From: Cerrena zonata
Lineage: Eukaryota; Basidiomycota; Agaricomycetes; Polyporales; Cerrenaceae
DNA: 64,000 nt
Assembly: GCA_038087015.1 (NCBI GenBank)
Contig: JASBNA010000021.1
Span: 1-64,000 of the forward strand
Reading direction: 5' to 3'
In this document: piece by piece, positions 21,487 through 32,954 of the stretch
How the letters are laid out: each line of letters begins with the position of its first letter
Numbering within the stretch: the first letter of the stretch is position 1
Translations under genes and position numbers: made by a program
The notes under the pieces: model-generated
Seen by the model: the letters and a program-made list of their open reading frames with translations, nothing else
Told to the model about the DNA's origin: nothing
The model's database searches: none

Positions 21487-23428
21487 ATGGCTGGAGCGTC
21501 AGGATCAGCGACCCTAGAGTATGCCTCAAGTGCACCCGAGCCTATAACTTACCCCAGACTCGCACAACACTATCTACTTCCCTCAGGTTCACCAGATTAC
21601 CTTCGACTCATACTCACTTCAAAGGTCTACGAGATTGTCAAAGAGACACCTCTGATCCTATGTCCTTCGCTAAGCACCCGTCTAGGGAATCAAATCTGGC
21701 TGAAACGAGAAGATCTGCAAGATGTCTTCAGCTTCAAGATCAGAGGTGCATACAACTTCATGGCGAGCTTGACGGAGGAAGAGAGATGGAAGGGCGTTAT
21801 CACTTGCAGCGCGGGTTAGTGTGCGTGGTATCAATGTACTTTATATCTGTCCTTCTCATTGGTGTTGATTATATGCAGGTAACCATGCTCAAGGTGTCGC
21901 TCTGTCTGGATCAAAACTTGGTGTACCATGCACTATCGTCATGCCCAAAGGCACTCCGTCCATCAAAGTACGAAATGTCTCTCGACTAGGTGCTAAAGTC
22001 GTCCTTCATGGTCTCGACTTTGATGAAGCAAAAGCCGAATGTGCGCGACTTGCTGCCGCCCATGGATTAGCTTTTGTCCCACCATACGATGACCCTCTAG
22101 TCGTTGCTGGCCAGGGTACCATAGGCATGGAAATACTCAAGCAGATGCCCGATTCCGATAATATCGATGGCATATTTGCTGCCGTCGGTGGTGGAGGCCT
22201 CGTGGCGGGCATTTCGGAGTATGTGAAGCGCATAGGAAGCCCCAAGACGAAGGTTATCGGTGTCGAGACATTGGATGGAGATGCCATGGCGAAGAGTTTA
22301 GAAAAGGGCGAGAGGGTAACCCTCAACGAAGTCGGACCATTTAGTGATGGTACGGCGGTGAAAATCGTAGGTGTGGAGCCGTTCAGAATTTGCAAACAAC
22401 TCTTGGACGGAGTTGTCAAGGCGAACACGGACGAGCTTTGCGCTGCTATCAAAGACGTTTTCGAAGGTATTTATCCTGGTTCCTTTTTGTCAGTGCTAAT
22501 CCTGACTTATCACTCTTCTAGAGACTAGATCTATAACTGAGCCGGCCGGTGCTTTAGCACTTGCGGGATTGAAGAAATATATCCAAGATAACGATCTCAT
22601 CGGTGCACAGAAGAAGTTTGTCGCTGTCATCAGTGGTGCCAATATGAATTTCGACCGACTTCGTTTCGTTGCAGAGCGTGCAGAGCTTGGTGAAGGTCGC
22701 GAAGCTCTGCTTAGTGTAGAGATTCCCGAACGACCGGGAAGGTAAGTCAATTTACGATATCTTTTCATAAGGAAATACTAACTTTCTAAACTTGACAGCT
22801 TCATCCAACTCCATGGAGTAATCCACCCTCGAGCGACGACCGAGTTCATCTACAGATACGGCGACTCTGAAGTTGCCCAGATCTTCATCTCGTTTAAGCT
22901 CGAAACTACAAACCGAGCGAAGGAAGTCGACGATGTGCTCAAGACGCTGCAGTCGTTGGATTTCAAGGCGCTGGATATCAGTGACGACGAGATGGCGAAG
23001 AGTCATACAAGGTATATGATTGGTGGTCGTAAGAACGTCCCAAATGAGAGGATATTCCGATTTGGTACGTTTTTGATTCTTATATCTGATTCCTGAGGGA
23101 AATAATTGAACGTGGGATTTTACAGAATTCCCCGAACGACCTGGAGCCTTACGAAAATTCCTCGAGGGAATTCAGACCGAATGGAACATTTCTCTCTTCC
23201 ATTACCGAAATCACGGTGCAGGTACGTTACTTCCCATGTCAAAGAAACTTGGATTTCTAAAATCTCTGACGTGTTCCATTTGAAGATCTTGGTAAAGTGC
23301 TTGCCGGAATCCAAGTTCCTCCTGAGCAGGCCAAAAAATTCGACGAGTTCCTTGAGAAGCTCGGTTACCCTTATGTAGAAGAGACGGACAATGAAGTATA
23401 CAAAAGATATCTCAGGAGCTCAGCATAA
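21487..23428 (+). CDS. ILV1: Threonine dehydratase, biosynthetic
   Basis: Six exons: 21487-21814, 21879-22466, 22522-22741, 22799-23064, 23126-23221, 23286-23428, giving 546 residues. It deaminates threonine to 2-oxobutanoate, the first step to isoleucine, with pyridoxal phosphate. The catalytic part contains the cofactor lysine in [15 protein letters not shown], the [10 protein letters not shown] phosphate-contact loop, and the glycine-rich [12 protein letters not shown]. From residue ~370 two ACT-like regulatory domains follow: one starting [18 protein letters not shown], the second [16 protein letters not shown] with [17 protein letters not shown]. These are the sites of isoleucine and valine control. 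The N-terminus ([14 protein letters not shown]) is short and lacks the usual row of Arg residues of a mitochondrial presequence, although the pathway is mitochondrial in fungi. Confidence 0.96.
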
Positions 23429-24246
23429 TCCGTAACTCCTCAAGCCAAATGTATCTGAATTTTTACAACTAATTTTGACTTGGGTATAAGATGACGTATT
23501 ATGCATGTTATGATCCAATGATTGCTCCGAGGGACCTCGAGTGCTCGGCGGAGACTTGTCAAGTCCGTGACATTTGTGTCAATCTCCGTGTGCTTTCGGA
23601 GGTTAAAAGACCACCTTACACTTGGACGACTATACATCAAGTTACAAGCTGTGAGCATTCTGTGAAGTTCGTCCAAGTACCTCCGAGTCTACGTGATCAT
23701 TAAACCTTGAAGAACATCGGAGTAAATATGCAGATAGGTTGAAGCCGGTAACATCACACTGATGTGGAATGGCCGCGGTTTGTAAATCGCTCATTCTCTC
23801 ACTGTCACCCGAGAAAAACTATGACAGGTGAGTATATTTGATATAGGGGTCTTGAATACACAGGCCGTAAAATGCGCGAGCTAATTCATTAGGTCAATGA
23901 CTACGCCGTTGTATAGATACAGCCGCCACTCGGCGACCTCTACTGATTTAGCTTGGGGGTCACTTATAGTGACTGCTCTAGACACGGCCTTGAAACCACA
24001 GTTATATGCACATTGCATGTCGCGATTCATGTATTGAATATTGATTGCTTCAAGACAATATGTATCTCACGCTTATATCCATTATATTCCATCTTCGCCA
24101 CTATTGCGGAAACAACACGTTAACATTCGACACGAGTAGGTCTAACGATGGCTTTAACGCTTGGTCTCTCTACAAGAGATAATTATGTTTTGAGAAAGTT
24201 GAACCCGGCTCGAAGAGATATTCAACTGACCTAATAGCTCGAACGA
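23429..24246. other. Intergenic, nothing recognised
   Basis: About 820 bp between ILV1 and the small secreted protein gene, which converge here. Short frames on both strands have no support. Confidence 0.4.
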
Positions 24247-24718
24247 CTACCTTACAGGAGTACCAGGCGGGAAAGTGGGGATAGGTTCAGCAGTGCAAGC
24301 AGAATTTATCGGATGGTTCTGGGTTTCCAATGTCGGGGTTCCTGGGCATGCTCCTCCGGTGTTGGTGAAAATCAATGATCCCAAATTCTATCATGGCGAT
24401 TAGTCAACGGCCCAACAGCTCAATATTCAGAAACCCTACGGCGTATAAGCAGAACGGATTCAAGCCTCGTATCATAGGTCTATCATCGCTGTGAAGGAAT
24501 ATATTAGTTACGATTGATAGTAAATATAGCGAATCTTCTACTTACTCGCACATTAACGTGTTGGATTCTTCTTCCTTTGCCAAAGTCAGGAATCGAGTTT
24601 GGCCCTCAAAGAAAATGGTAGGGGGGCAAACAGCGCAGGTAAGAGCAGTAGACCTTGCAAATGTATTGCCGCTGACTGCAATGACAATCAGGGTGACGAT
24701 AGTAGCTGAGGAAAACAT
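24247..24718 (-). CDS. Small secreted cysteine-containing protein, 120 residues
   Basis: Three short exons, 24718-24546, 24488-24440 and 24387-24247, join in phase to a 120-residue protein. Each exon alone is too short to be noticed by an open-frame search. The start MFSSATIVTLIVIAVSG is a good signal peptide, probably cut after NTFARS or nearby. The mature part has six cysteines (CAVC near residue 28-31, then NTLMC, FC, GACPG and SACT), an even number that fits three disulfides. The end is Pro/Thr-rich. A TATA-like box stands about 70 bp upstream. Such proteins are candidates for effectors or cell-surface proteins in fungi, but there is no family match I can name. Both introns are GT..AG and 51-57 bp. 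Confidence 0.72.
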
Positions 24719-24788
24719 GTTGAAGAGGTGAAACGATAGTCACGGTCGTTACTTCGCTCCGTGAAAGAACTACGCGGTCAGCTTGAGG

Positions 24789-24796
24789 TATTTATA
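24789..24796 (-). promoter_or_regulatory. TATA-like box of the small secreted protein gene
   Basis: TATAAATA on the minus strand, 70 bp before the ATG at 24718. Confidence 0.5.
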
Positions 24797-25007
24797 CCGC
24801 TGGTCCAAATAACTTGGATGTCGTTTATTGACATGGGGATCGTCACATGCGCACAGTCACTTGAAAAATAAAAATAGTTTGACAAATTCTTGACAATCGT
24901 GTCAACGCCAGACAGGTCCTCAGGAACTGATTCTAGTATTGGGCATACTTTTGGAGGCCTTTGGAGCTTGAACCGGGTCATAGATATCCCTAGATGTTGG
25001 GTCAGAG

Positions 25008-25482
25008 AAGCTAATCAATCGAAACTTCCTTCAAGTTATTGCCCATCAGACCTGCTGAAGCTAGTCCTTTGAACCCAACCTTTGTCTAATATTCGACTCA
25101 ACCCTACGAGAAAATTACGACGCTCTCAATCAATGCGCACACTCCTGACTTCCTGAACAGTCCAACTGAACCTACGCCCTTACTATCTGCTCCTGCAATG
25201 GCTCTCGCTACTCCTAGTCTTGTCAAGACAACGCTTGTAGCAACGGACGCAACTGAACTCGAGAATCCCTCAGCGCTGTTGGGCTCTCTTCACAACATCC
25301 CTGCTCTCTATGATCTCTCAACAAGGGATCTCAAAATACTAATCACTCGAGTTGTTCGTGAGGATGGATTTATGATCATATATACTAGGCAATTACTCAT
25401 ACTGTTGATCATGAATAGCTCGAAAAGATGGATACATTGCGGAGACTTAAGGGGCTCCTTGAACTTCACTGATGTAGAGCTC
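25008..25482 (+). pseudogene. Rec114-like gene remnant, copy 2
   Basis: This stretch matches the 3' third of the Rec114-like genes: LLGSLHNIPALYDLSTRDL corresponds to LLSSLRNIPTLYDLPAKDL, and the last exon (LEKMDTL.R.KGLLELH) is still readable. It is broken in several ways: the 5' two thirds are missing, an in-frame stop lies near 25080, and the splice donor after VVREDGF has been replaced by ATGATCATATA, so the final intron cannot be removed normally. It sits tail-to-tail with family A copy 2, as in the intact modules. The start of homology is approximate. Confidence 0.8.
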
Positions 25483-25556
25483 AGTCATCATTGACATCCC
25501 ATAAAGACATAACTACCCATAATCTTGTGTTGCAATACCATCTCCTACAGAAATTC

Positions 25557-26822
25557 TTAATAACGCCAGGCTTCCTTCTGTCTCCGAAGTAGTGGTTCAA
25601 TCGCAAGTTTAGCCCTAGTTAACTGATACCTGGTCTCAGCTAAGTCAGCTTTCAGCTCTGTTATCCTCTGTATCAACATTGTTCCAGTCTTGACCAGTTC
25701 CTCCAATTCTACAGAATTAGGATTTGGGTTAGCCTGCCATCTAGCCATTAGACTTGCAATCTGTTCATGTAGATGAACTTCCTGCATTTCCATTCTCATG
25801 AATTGGGTCTCCAATTTGAATTCAGCAGTTTCCCTCCTGATCATTTCAATTTCGAGACCACCATCCTTGTCCTGTTCACGAACATCCCAGCCCTGGACAT
25901 CATCCACCATCTGCTCGAAGACACCTCGGTACCTCTTCCACATCTCGATAATCTGTTCAGAGTGTGTGAAGCATCCTTTGGAGAAAATCGGAGGTATGCT
26001 TTCGAGAGAGGAACCATCGTCGACGACAATGGTATTGTGTCGTGCCTCCTCGACATCTGGAGCATCGCTTGCTGCAGGCATGAAGGCAGCTAGCATAAGC
26101 TGACCAAAGCCATTGATCACTGGCACTCCTTTCCAATGGCCAGCGTCCTGCGCATCCACCTTAATGCTGTACCGGCGTCCTAGCGAAAGAACACGACAAA
26201 GGTTGTGGGAGAACCAATAACACATGTGGTCGAAGGCGATGTAATGGGGTGCGACGTCGGAGAGCATACGGGCAGCAGAGCTGAGATCGAGAATAGTGGG
26301 ATAATCGGGTCCAGAGAATGAGACGGTGTAACAAAGATGACTCTGTCCTTTGAGCTTCAAGTCTGAGACTGGTTTCTTGGTGACTCGGACGTCGGCGTGA
26401 CGGATGATCCAATCATTTCGAGCTTCACTGCTACGAGTATCACCAGTGGTCTGTGCTTCATTATCATCCGCCCCTGGTAATGATCTTATTCGCCTGGGAA
26501 GTGAGGCCGGATCCGAGTCGCGCTCGAGACGAAAATATTGACGTTGGGGATTTGCATCACCGCAATACTCGATATGAGCAAGGACGATTTCGTGCTCATG
26601 ATCGTTGTTATACTTGAGAAGCTCGAGTTTGGTGATTAGACATTGTTGGAGGTCGTCCATGTGAGGAATATGCCTATGGGCGAAGCGTTGGGAGGAATTA
26701 CATGGGCCTTGTAACTGATTGTGATAGTCCGAAATACGGCAAACTGAGGGCTCGGCGTACTTGCTGGCCTCGAAGACATGGGGTATCCTTGTATCCCAAC
26801 ATTGACAGCGTTGGTAATACAT
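25557..26822 (-). CDS. Family A protein, copy 2
   Basis: Intronless, 421 residues, starting MYYQRCQCWDTRIPHVF directly after the context CTTACAAGC that also precedes copy 3. It shares with copies 1 and 3 the segment SHLCYTVSFSGPDYPTIL and the H..CYWF motif (PHYIAFDHMCYWF). From residue ~65 to ~320 it is nearly identical to copy 3, including the insert GADDNEAQTTGDTRSSE that copy 1 lacks. Its coiled-coil-like tail is distinct and ends LLRRQKEAWRY instead of VQQRQKEARMF. The frame is intact although its Rec114-like neighbour is broken, which suggests that family A can persist without that partner in the same locus. Function unknown. Confidence 0.78.
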   Translation of the reverse strand: MYYQRCQCWDTRIPHVFEASKYAEPSVCRISDYHNQLQGPCNSSQRFAHRHIPHMDDLQQCLITKLELLKYNNDHEHEIVLAHIEYCGDANPQRQYFRLERDSDPASLPRRIRSLPGADDNEAQTTGDTRSSEARNDWIIRHADVRVTKKPVSDLKLKGQSHLCYTVSFSGPDYPTILDLSSAARMLSDVAPHYIAFDHMCYWFSHNLCRVLSLGRRYSIKVDAQDAGHWKGVPVINGFGQLMLAAFMPAASDAPDVEEARHNTIVVDDGSSLESIPPIFSKGCFTHSEQIIEMWKRYRGVFEQMVDDVQGWDVREQDKDGGLEIEMIRRETAEFKLETQFMRMEMQEVHLHEQIASLMARWQANPNPNSVELEELVKTGTMLIQRITELKADLAETRYQLTRAKLAIEPLLRRQKEAWRY

Positions 26823-27142
26823 GCTTGTAAGGTCGAGAATGGGTGTACAATGACAAGAGGCGCTACTAGTAAGTACAGTACTAGTAGACTACGTAATATC
26901 ACTGCTCTAGATGCATAGCCCCTTATATGACTAGTATCCCGCAACGTTGCCATCTTGTCGAGGAGCCACGTCCTTTACTCGATAGCTATCGGGTCCTAGC
27001 CACAGAAGACGCGTAACCACTCGAAGCAACGGGTAGTCGATGATCTAAAGACTCCGCGTGATCGTGTCTTGATAAAACTACGCGACTTTCAACATGAACT
27101 TAAAATTTATGTCCGGCATCTACCTTAACAACAAAACCCAAG
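26823..27142. other. Divergent promoter region
   Basis: About 320 bp between family A copy 2 (minus) and the F-box gene (plus). Apart from the shared 18-bp element and the ACTAGTAG words around it, nothing is recognised. Confidence 0.4.
26883..26900 (-). promoter_or_regulatory. Shared promoter element of family A, copy 2
   Basis: The complement of ATATTACGTAGTCTACTA lies 60 bp before the start codon, as for copies 1 and 3. Confidence 0.5.
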
Positions 27143-29726
27143 ATGAGTCGTCAATTAAGGAAACGCAAAGTTGTTGAAGCAGCACCTGCAGAGGCTCCGC
27201 CCATATCCAAGAAGATCAAGAAAGATGTACCCCGGCCTGCAGCTCCCCATCGACGTTCTTGGAAAAAGGGATCCGAGACTGTACATAGCCTCTCCAACAT
27301 GCCTCTGGAAATCATTTATGAGGTGCAGTTTAATTCCAACGCATTGATCACCGAACTGATATCTTCAATGTTGTTCTCAGATTCTCGGATATACGCCCAC
27401 CGATGGTTTAATAAGTCTGGCTCCGACAACGAAAGGCTTTCGGCTCTTGCTCATGACTCGACGATCCTATTCATTGTGGAAAGAATCACGACAATTTGTT
27501 AAAGGACTACCTGACTGCCCCTCGTTCCTGAACGAGATTGCATATGCAAACTTATGTTTTCAAACATTTTGTCATGTATGTGCGTTCCCTTCATTGCGCT
27601 TGTTGGTTTTAATTGTTTCGTGATTTCTAGAACTGCCTCTCTCCCAATATTCACGATGTGCTATGGACTCTTAGAGTACGCACGTGTAAAAAATGTCATA
27701 ATACGTACGTGACCCAGGGTTTGTCCAGTCTCCTTCCGCTTACATGTGCATTTTGCGTTTAGTCTATTAATCGAAAGTGACCATCCGGATTTTGTTCCGT
27801 TTTGGAGAGTATTTTATCATGCACCATTTATCTTTAAACCCTGTGAGTATGAGGCCTCGTCATATTACACACTTGCCCCACTCACAACACCTTTTTCGTT
27901 GGAACCTCAACAGCCTCAGTCAGATGGGATACCGGAGTGTCACGCATTTTTAATCAGTCGGATCTGCAAACTGCTCCGCTAACCGCGACCGGCACAACCT
28001 GGATGAACTGGACCGAGGAACAGAAACGATTGAGCAACGAGATTAAAATGGTTCGTAAATACTATACTGACTACACTCATTGCACTCTAACGCATGCTTA
28101 TTTCAGTGGGCTGATGCTTGTGAACAATGGCATGCCAGTTATCTCCAATCCTGTAAGGATGAGCTCGACAAGATTAAGAAGGCCAGGCTATTCACGTAAG
28201 TATTCTTTGAAGTGATCCTGATGACTACTTATCTAGTGATCTTCTCATAGGGTGATCGAAAAACTACGGGACCTAGGATGGGACGAAGATTTGAAAGATA
28301 TGGCCAAGGCTTCCGAAGAAGCTGAAACGCCGCATCCGTTACTTGACTTTAAACAGGTGAAACAAACACGGCCGCTCACAGACAAAAGTAGATCTCTCGG
28401 CTCATGCGACTGGCTTCATACTCATATCTGATTACAGTTTGGTCCAATATGCAAGATGAAGTCATTACCTTCATGCAAGGCTGGAAGGATAAGAGACTGG
28501 TCAAGGCTCGGTACAAATTGCTGGAATCTTGTATTGGATCGTTGCGCGAAGCTGTCAAGCAGTTTGAGGAGGACTTAGGGGGATTCTGCCCAAACATTCG
28601 CGATATTGCCTCGTTTCCCGAATTTCGAGAGATCATTGAATCCCCATCTGACGTCACCGTAACTGATCTGACCTTCCATGCACTTAAGGAGAAACTAGTA
28701 GATCTTGTGCTACAGCAACGACAGGAACAGAAGGTCCTGATACACCAACTAATCGAGCGCAAGGTGAGACCATCACTTCCAGACGATATCGACATATTTG
28801 ATCTGGCTATCTGTCAGGCTTTGGTGTGCTCCGACTGCAAGATGATCTTCAAGGATATGTCCGAACAATATGACGATCCTTTGTGTCATTTTGGCTTCAA
28901 CACCCGGGTGATAATTACAGATCGGACGATTACTCTGGACACTAGCTACGAGGACATGCTCACTCTAATATTGGAACTGGATCCATGGTCGTGCGACACA
29001 CTGAACGTGCAAGTAGCGTTGATCAAGCATATTATTCAGTTCTATGGTGAGGATTGTACTTCGGTCACTGCAGATGTTTTGGATGCAAACGATATCCGTC
29101 TCTGCTGTCGATCACCGCAATGCCATAAAGAACTGGGGACTGCTCGTGTGATATTATCCTGGAGGGCTGCGGTAAGTACTACTAAATATTCTTGGGAAAT
29201 TCACCTTTTTCCTTATTCCACTTACCATAGATCCGGCACTTCGTCAAGTATCATTCGAAGATATTAGAGTCCAAAGCTGCTCTCAAGCGTGCACTAACCA
29301 CGGTCGATCCCGTAGAAGCTAAACAGATTGTGCCATTAGAAGTTGCAGCTAAGGAAGAGAAACACTTAAGCGGATTGCTCATGGTAACCTGCATTAAGTG
29401 CCCCTCGAATATGTGGTGTGGTACCAAGGACGAGGTCAAGGAACATATGCGAGATCAGTATGTCACTCATTGTACTCTAGGTTGTCGCCAAAACTGACAT
29501 AAATACCAGCCATGATATAGATAAACCTACTGAAACTGATGTCCACATCAATGAGGCTGACTTGGTTTCTGACTCGACTTTCTACCTGTTATCTGAGTTA
29601 GCCTCAAGATACCAACGCTCAGTAGCCACAACAAAAATTAAAAAACGACGCGAGCAAGATCATGGCCCAGACTTGTTTCGTCCTTCGGATGTCTACGTTG
29701 CTGGGACATTATGTGCCGACTCCTGA
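27143..29726 (+). CDS. F-box protein with C-terminal zinc-finger-like segment (paralogue 2)
   Basis: Ten exons: 27143-27322, 27381-27575, 27631-27704, 27763-27842, 27914-28050, 28107-28195, 28251-28387, 28438-29171, 29231-29457, 29510-29726, giving 689 residues. It has the same exon order and phases as the gene at 1729-4305, and exons 2, 3 and 6 have identical lengths (195, 74, 89). The start MSRQLRKRK is followed by a basic stretch, then the F-box LSNMPLEIIYE / ILGYTPTDGLISLAPTTKGF. A CKKC pair follows. The large exon 8 contains DIASFPEFREII and LPDDIDIFDLAI, also in paralogue 1. The end holds C-x2-C-x14-H-x4-H (CIKC to HMRDQH). Probable SCF substrate receptor, target unknown. The intron 28051-28106 has an unusual donor (GTTCGT). 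Confidence 0.8.
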
Positions 29727-30150
29727 TGATCCACGCTTCTCGTTTTACCTGCAAGCACGATACCTGCGCCACGGCATCGTTTCTCGCGCAGAAGCTAGTT
29801 TGTGAACGTATTTTGGGTATCCCATAATTGCACCTCCTTATGCGTGCCCGAAGATTATTGTTGTTCGAGACCGAACAGGGCCACCAAACTTCTATAGTAT
29901 TCTAATGGCATCATGCCTCCATCTTCAAACCAGCTCCCATGTACCGTAACATCTTCAGGCGTTTGTGCCATGTTTTACTGATTAAATTTGCGGCAATTGA
30001 CCTAATTGATTCAGAATCTCGATACATTCGGGACGCTGTACCATGCCGGGAAATGCCGGTCGAGTTCAGTGACTATAAATGTGATCCGTTAGTTAGGAGA
30101 GCATCTATAAGCAAGCTGCCTTCAGAACATTTCAACCCAGACTCATAGCT
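29727..30150. other. Upstream region of Rec114-like copy 3
   Basis: About 420 bp. The part from ~30040 is homologous to the upstream of copy 1 and contains a conserved REMPV[DE]FSDYK reading. This may be a leftover exon, an upstream reading frame or the true first exon. The 5' part is not recognised. Confidence 0.4.
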
Positions 30151-31535
30151 ATGTCATTATCTACCGTCACCTCAGCTGCATACATACTGACAAAATACTC
30201 ACGTTCCTATCCTCCAACCAATTCGCGTCCTGCCTCAACTGACAACGACTGGCAGCATTTCACAAACCCGACCATACGACTTCTGCTTGACATTCGAAAC
30301 ACCCGCTCCGGAGATCTCGAGTCTTACCGAATGCGTGTAGTCTGGTCCATCGATTCCGAGCCGAACATGATGGATGTCGACCATCGCGAAGTCATTTTTG
30401 TGGGTATATGCACCTTGCCCATCTGAAATACTGACCGGAATCGTCTGGCAGGAAGATGTTGACCTCCTGTCGTTCTCAAACATAAACAGTATCCAGCATG
30501 GGAGGACCAACAGTACCATCGGTGATGCTGGTCTCCCCCTCAAGGCCGTGTATCGGGACTGCGTAGTGGGGTTTCGATACTTGCACCCATTACATGTCCC
30601 ACAGAACCAGAACCCGGTGAGCCCGCAGTGCCAGATATCTGAAGTCAGCCCATTACATTGACTCGGAAACCTAGACCTATCGCAGGATCCAGGTCAACTT
30701 CAAAGCCGCGACCGATGCGTCCGCTTTCGTTGATGCTATTCGGCAGGTCTGCCCATGCAAGGAAAATCCTGGACCGACACGAGCCCGCGCCTCAACGATG
30801 GTTCAACATCAGGACTCTCAGGCGACTTTGCACCCGAAGATGCCTCCGCCACCAGCCCCGTATCTGCCTACTTCGAGAAACGAGCCTCCTCATGTATCCG
30901 ATATCCCGCGGGCCCGGTCCAGCCTGCCAGCTAGAGCTTCAACTATGACTACGGAGCAATCCGCATATTTCTCTACTGTCCTCAACGAATCCACTGATAG
31001 ATCTGATACTGCTCCTGAGCGAAGAGTCTCTATTCCAGCCGCATCGCCGTTTGATACACCACGCTCTCATGAATCTAGCGAAAGTTTCTCGTTGCCCGTC
31101 AGACGTGCTGGAGCTAGTCCTTTGAATTCAACATCTGTCCAACCTTCAGCTCAACCCTACGAGAAAACTACGACGCTTTCGATCAATACACCCAACCCCG
31201 ATTTCCTGAATAGTCTTACTGAACTTCAACCCTTACCACCTACTCCTGCTATATCTCTCATCCCCTCTAGTTCTGTTAAGACGACACTCACAGCAGCAAA
31301 CACAGCTGCACCCGAGAATCCCTCCGCGCTTCTGAGCTCTCTTCGCAATATCCCTACTCTGTATGATCTCCCAGCAAAGGATCTCGAAATACTAGTCGCT
31401 CAAGTTGTTCGCGAGGATGGATTTACTGAATTGGTGAGATTCGGAACATTTCTACAAATATCTCCTGTTGACCATGAATAGCTCGAAAAGATGGATACAT
31501 TGTGGAGAATGAAGGGGCTCCTTGGTCTTCACTGA
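30151..31535 (+). CDS. Rec114-like meiotic recombination protein, copy 3
   Basis: Four exons: 30151-30399, 30452-30616, 30675-31433, 31482-31535, giving 408 residues, with every exon the same length as in copy 1 (249, 165, 759, 54). The same features are visible: ILTKYSRSYPP and NDWQHF at the N-terminus, TYRRIQVNFKAATDASAF and IRQVCPCK at the end of the presumed PH-like fold, the Ser/Pro-rich linker, and the C-terminal helices ending LEKMDTLWRMKGLLGLH. Introns are 52, 58 and 48 bp, all GT..AG, phase 0. In the large exon the two copies differ at only a few positions (for example Glu/Lys and Val/Ala near the beginning). The gene is tail-to-tail with family A copy 3 and follows the F-box gene. 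Confidence 0.62.
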
Positions 31536-31618
31536 TTCCGAGCTTAATCATTATTAGTATCCCATAAAGACATAACTACCCATAATCGTTTATCACGATA
31601 CCATATCCTACAAAGTTC

Positions 31619-32866
31619 TCAAAACATCCTGGCCTCCTTCTGTCTCTGTTGCACCGCTTCAATTGCGAGTTTAGCCCTGGTTAACTGATACCTATTCTCA
31701 GCTTTCCGCTCTTTTATCTCCGCGACTGCCCGTACCAACTGTTCCCCCGATTCTACATAATCAAGTTTAGGATTTGGGTTAGCATTCCATCTTGTGACCG
31801 CTTTGTGTAAATAATCTTCCTGCGCGACCATTCCCTTGAATTGGATCTCCAAAATGTCTTTAGCAGACCTCCTCGTGATCATTTCAAATCTGAGACGATC
31901 ACCATCTCTGTCCTCTGAACGATCATCCCAGCCCTGGACATCATCCACCATCTGCTCGAAGACACCTCGGTACCTCTTCCACATCTCAATAATCTGTTCA
32001 GAGTGTGTGAAGCATCCTTTGGAGAAAATCGGAGGTATGCTTTCGAGAGAGGAACCATCATCGACAACAGTAGTATTCTGTCGTGCCTCCTCAAAATCTC
32101 GAGCATCACTTGCTGCAGGCATGAAGGCAGCTAGCATAAGCTGACCAAAGCCATTGATCACTGGCACTCCTTTCCAATGGCCAGCATCCTGCGCCTTCAT
32201 CTCGATTTTGTACCGGCGTCCTAGCGAAAGAACACGACAAAGGTTGTGGGAGAACCAATAACACATGTGGTCGAAGGCGATGTAATGGGGTGCGACGTCG
32301 GAGAGCATACGGGCAGCAGAGCTGAGATCGAGAATAGTGGGATAATCGGGTCCAGAGAATGAGACGGTGTAACAAAGATGACTCTGTCCTTTGAGCTTCA
32401 AGTCTGAGACTGGTTTCTTGGTGACTCGGACGTCGGCGTGACGGATGATCCAATCATTTCGAGCTTCACTGCTACGAGTATCACCAGTGGTCTGTGCTTC
32501 ATTATCATCCGCCCCTGGTAATGATCTTATTCGCCTGGGAAGTGAGGCCGGATCCGAGTCGCGCTCGAGACGAAAATATTGACGTTGGGGATTTGCATCA
32601 CCGCAATACTCGATATGAGCAAGGACGATTTCGTGCTCATGATCGTTGTTATACTTGAGAAGCTCGAGTTTGGTGATTAGACATTGTTGGAGGTCGTCCA
32701 TGCGAGGAATATGCCTATGGGCGTCGCGATGGGAGGAATAAAATGGGCCTTGTAGACGTTCGTGATAGTCCGAAATACGGCAAACACAGGGCTCGGCGTT
32801 CTTGCTAGGCCCGAAGACATGGGGTATCGCTGTATCCCAATAAGTTCGAACGCGGTGGTAACCCAT
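31619..32866 (-). CDS. Family A protein, copy 3
   Basis: Intronless. The open frame begins at 32926, but the ATG at 32866 (MGYHRVRTYWDT) is preferred because it aligns with the starts of copies 1 and 2 and shares the context CTTACAAGC before it with copy 2; this gives 415 residues. The middle (from NPQRQYFRLERDSD to EMWKRYRGVFEQMVDD) is almost identical to copy 2. The last ~25 residues (AENRYQLTRAKLAIEAVQQ and RQKEARMF) are identical to copy 1. It carries the PHYIAFDHMCYWF motif. The gene is therefore a mosaic. Its 3' end faces the Rec114-like copy 3, with the same 83-bp spacer as copy 1. Function unknown. Confidence 0.78.
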   Translation of the reverse strand: MGYHRVRTYWDTAIPHVFGPSKNAEPCVCRISDYHERLQGPFYSSHRDAHRHIPRMDDLQQCLITKLELLKYNNDHEHEIVLAHIEYCGDANPQRQYFRLERDSDPASLPRRIRSLPGADDNEAQTTGDTRSSEARNDWIIRHADVRVTKKPVSDLKLKGQSHLCYTVSFSGPDYPTILDLSSAARMLSDVAPHYIAFDHMCYWFSHNLCRVLSLGRRYKIEMKAQDAGHWKGVPVINGFGQLMLAAFMPAASDARDFEEARQNTTVVDDGSSLESIPPIFSKGCFTHSEQIIEMWKRYRGVFEQMVDDVQGWDDRSEDRDGDRLRFEMITRRSAKDILEIQFKGMVAQEDYLHKAVTRWNANPNPKLDYVESGEQLVRAVAEIKERKAENRYQLTRAKLAIEAVQQRQKEARMF

Positions 32867-32954
32867 GCTTGTAAGGTAGAAATTTAACTGGAAAAGTACA
32901 GGTCGAAAATGGATGTACAATGGCAAGAGACGCTAAGTACAGTACTAGTGTTAG

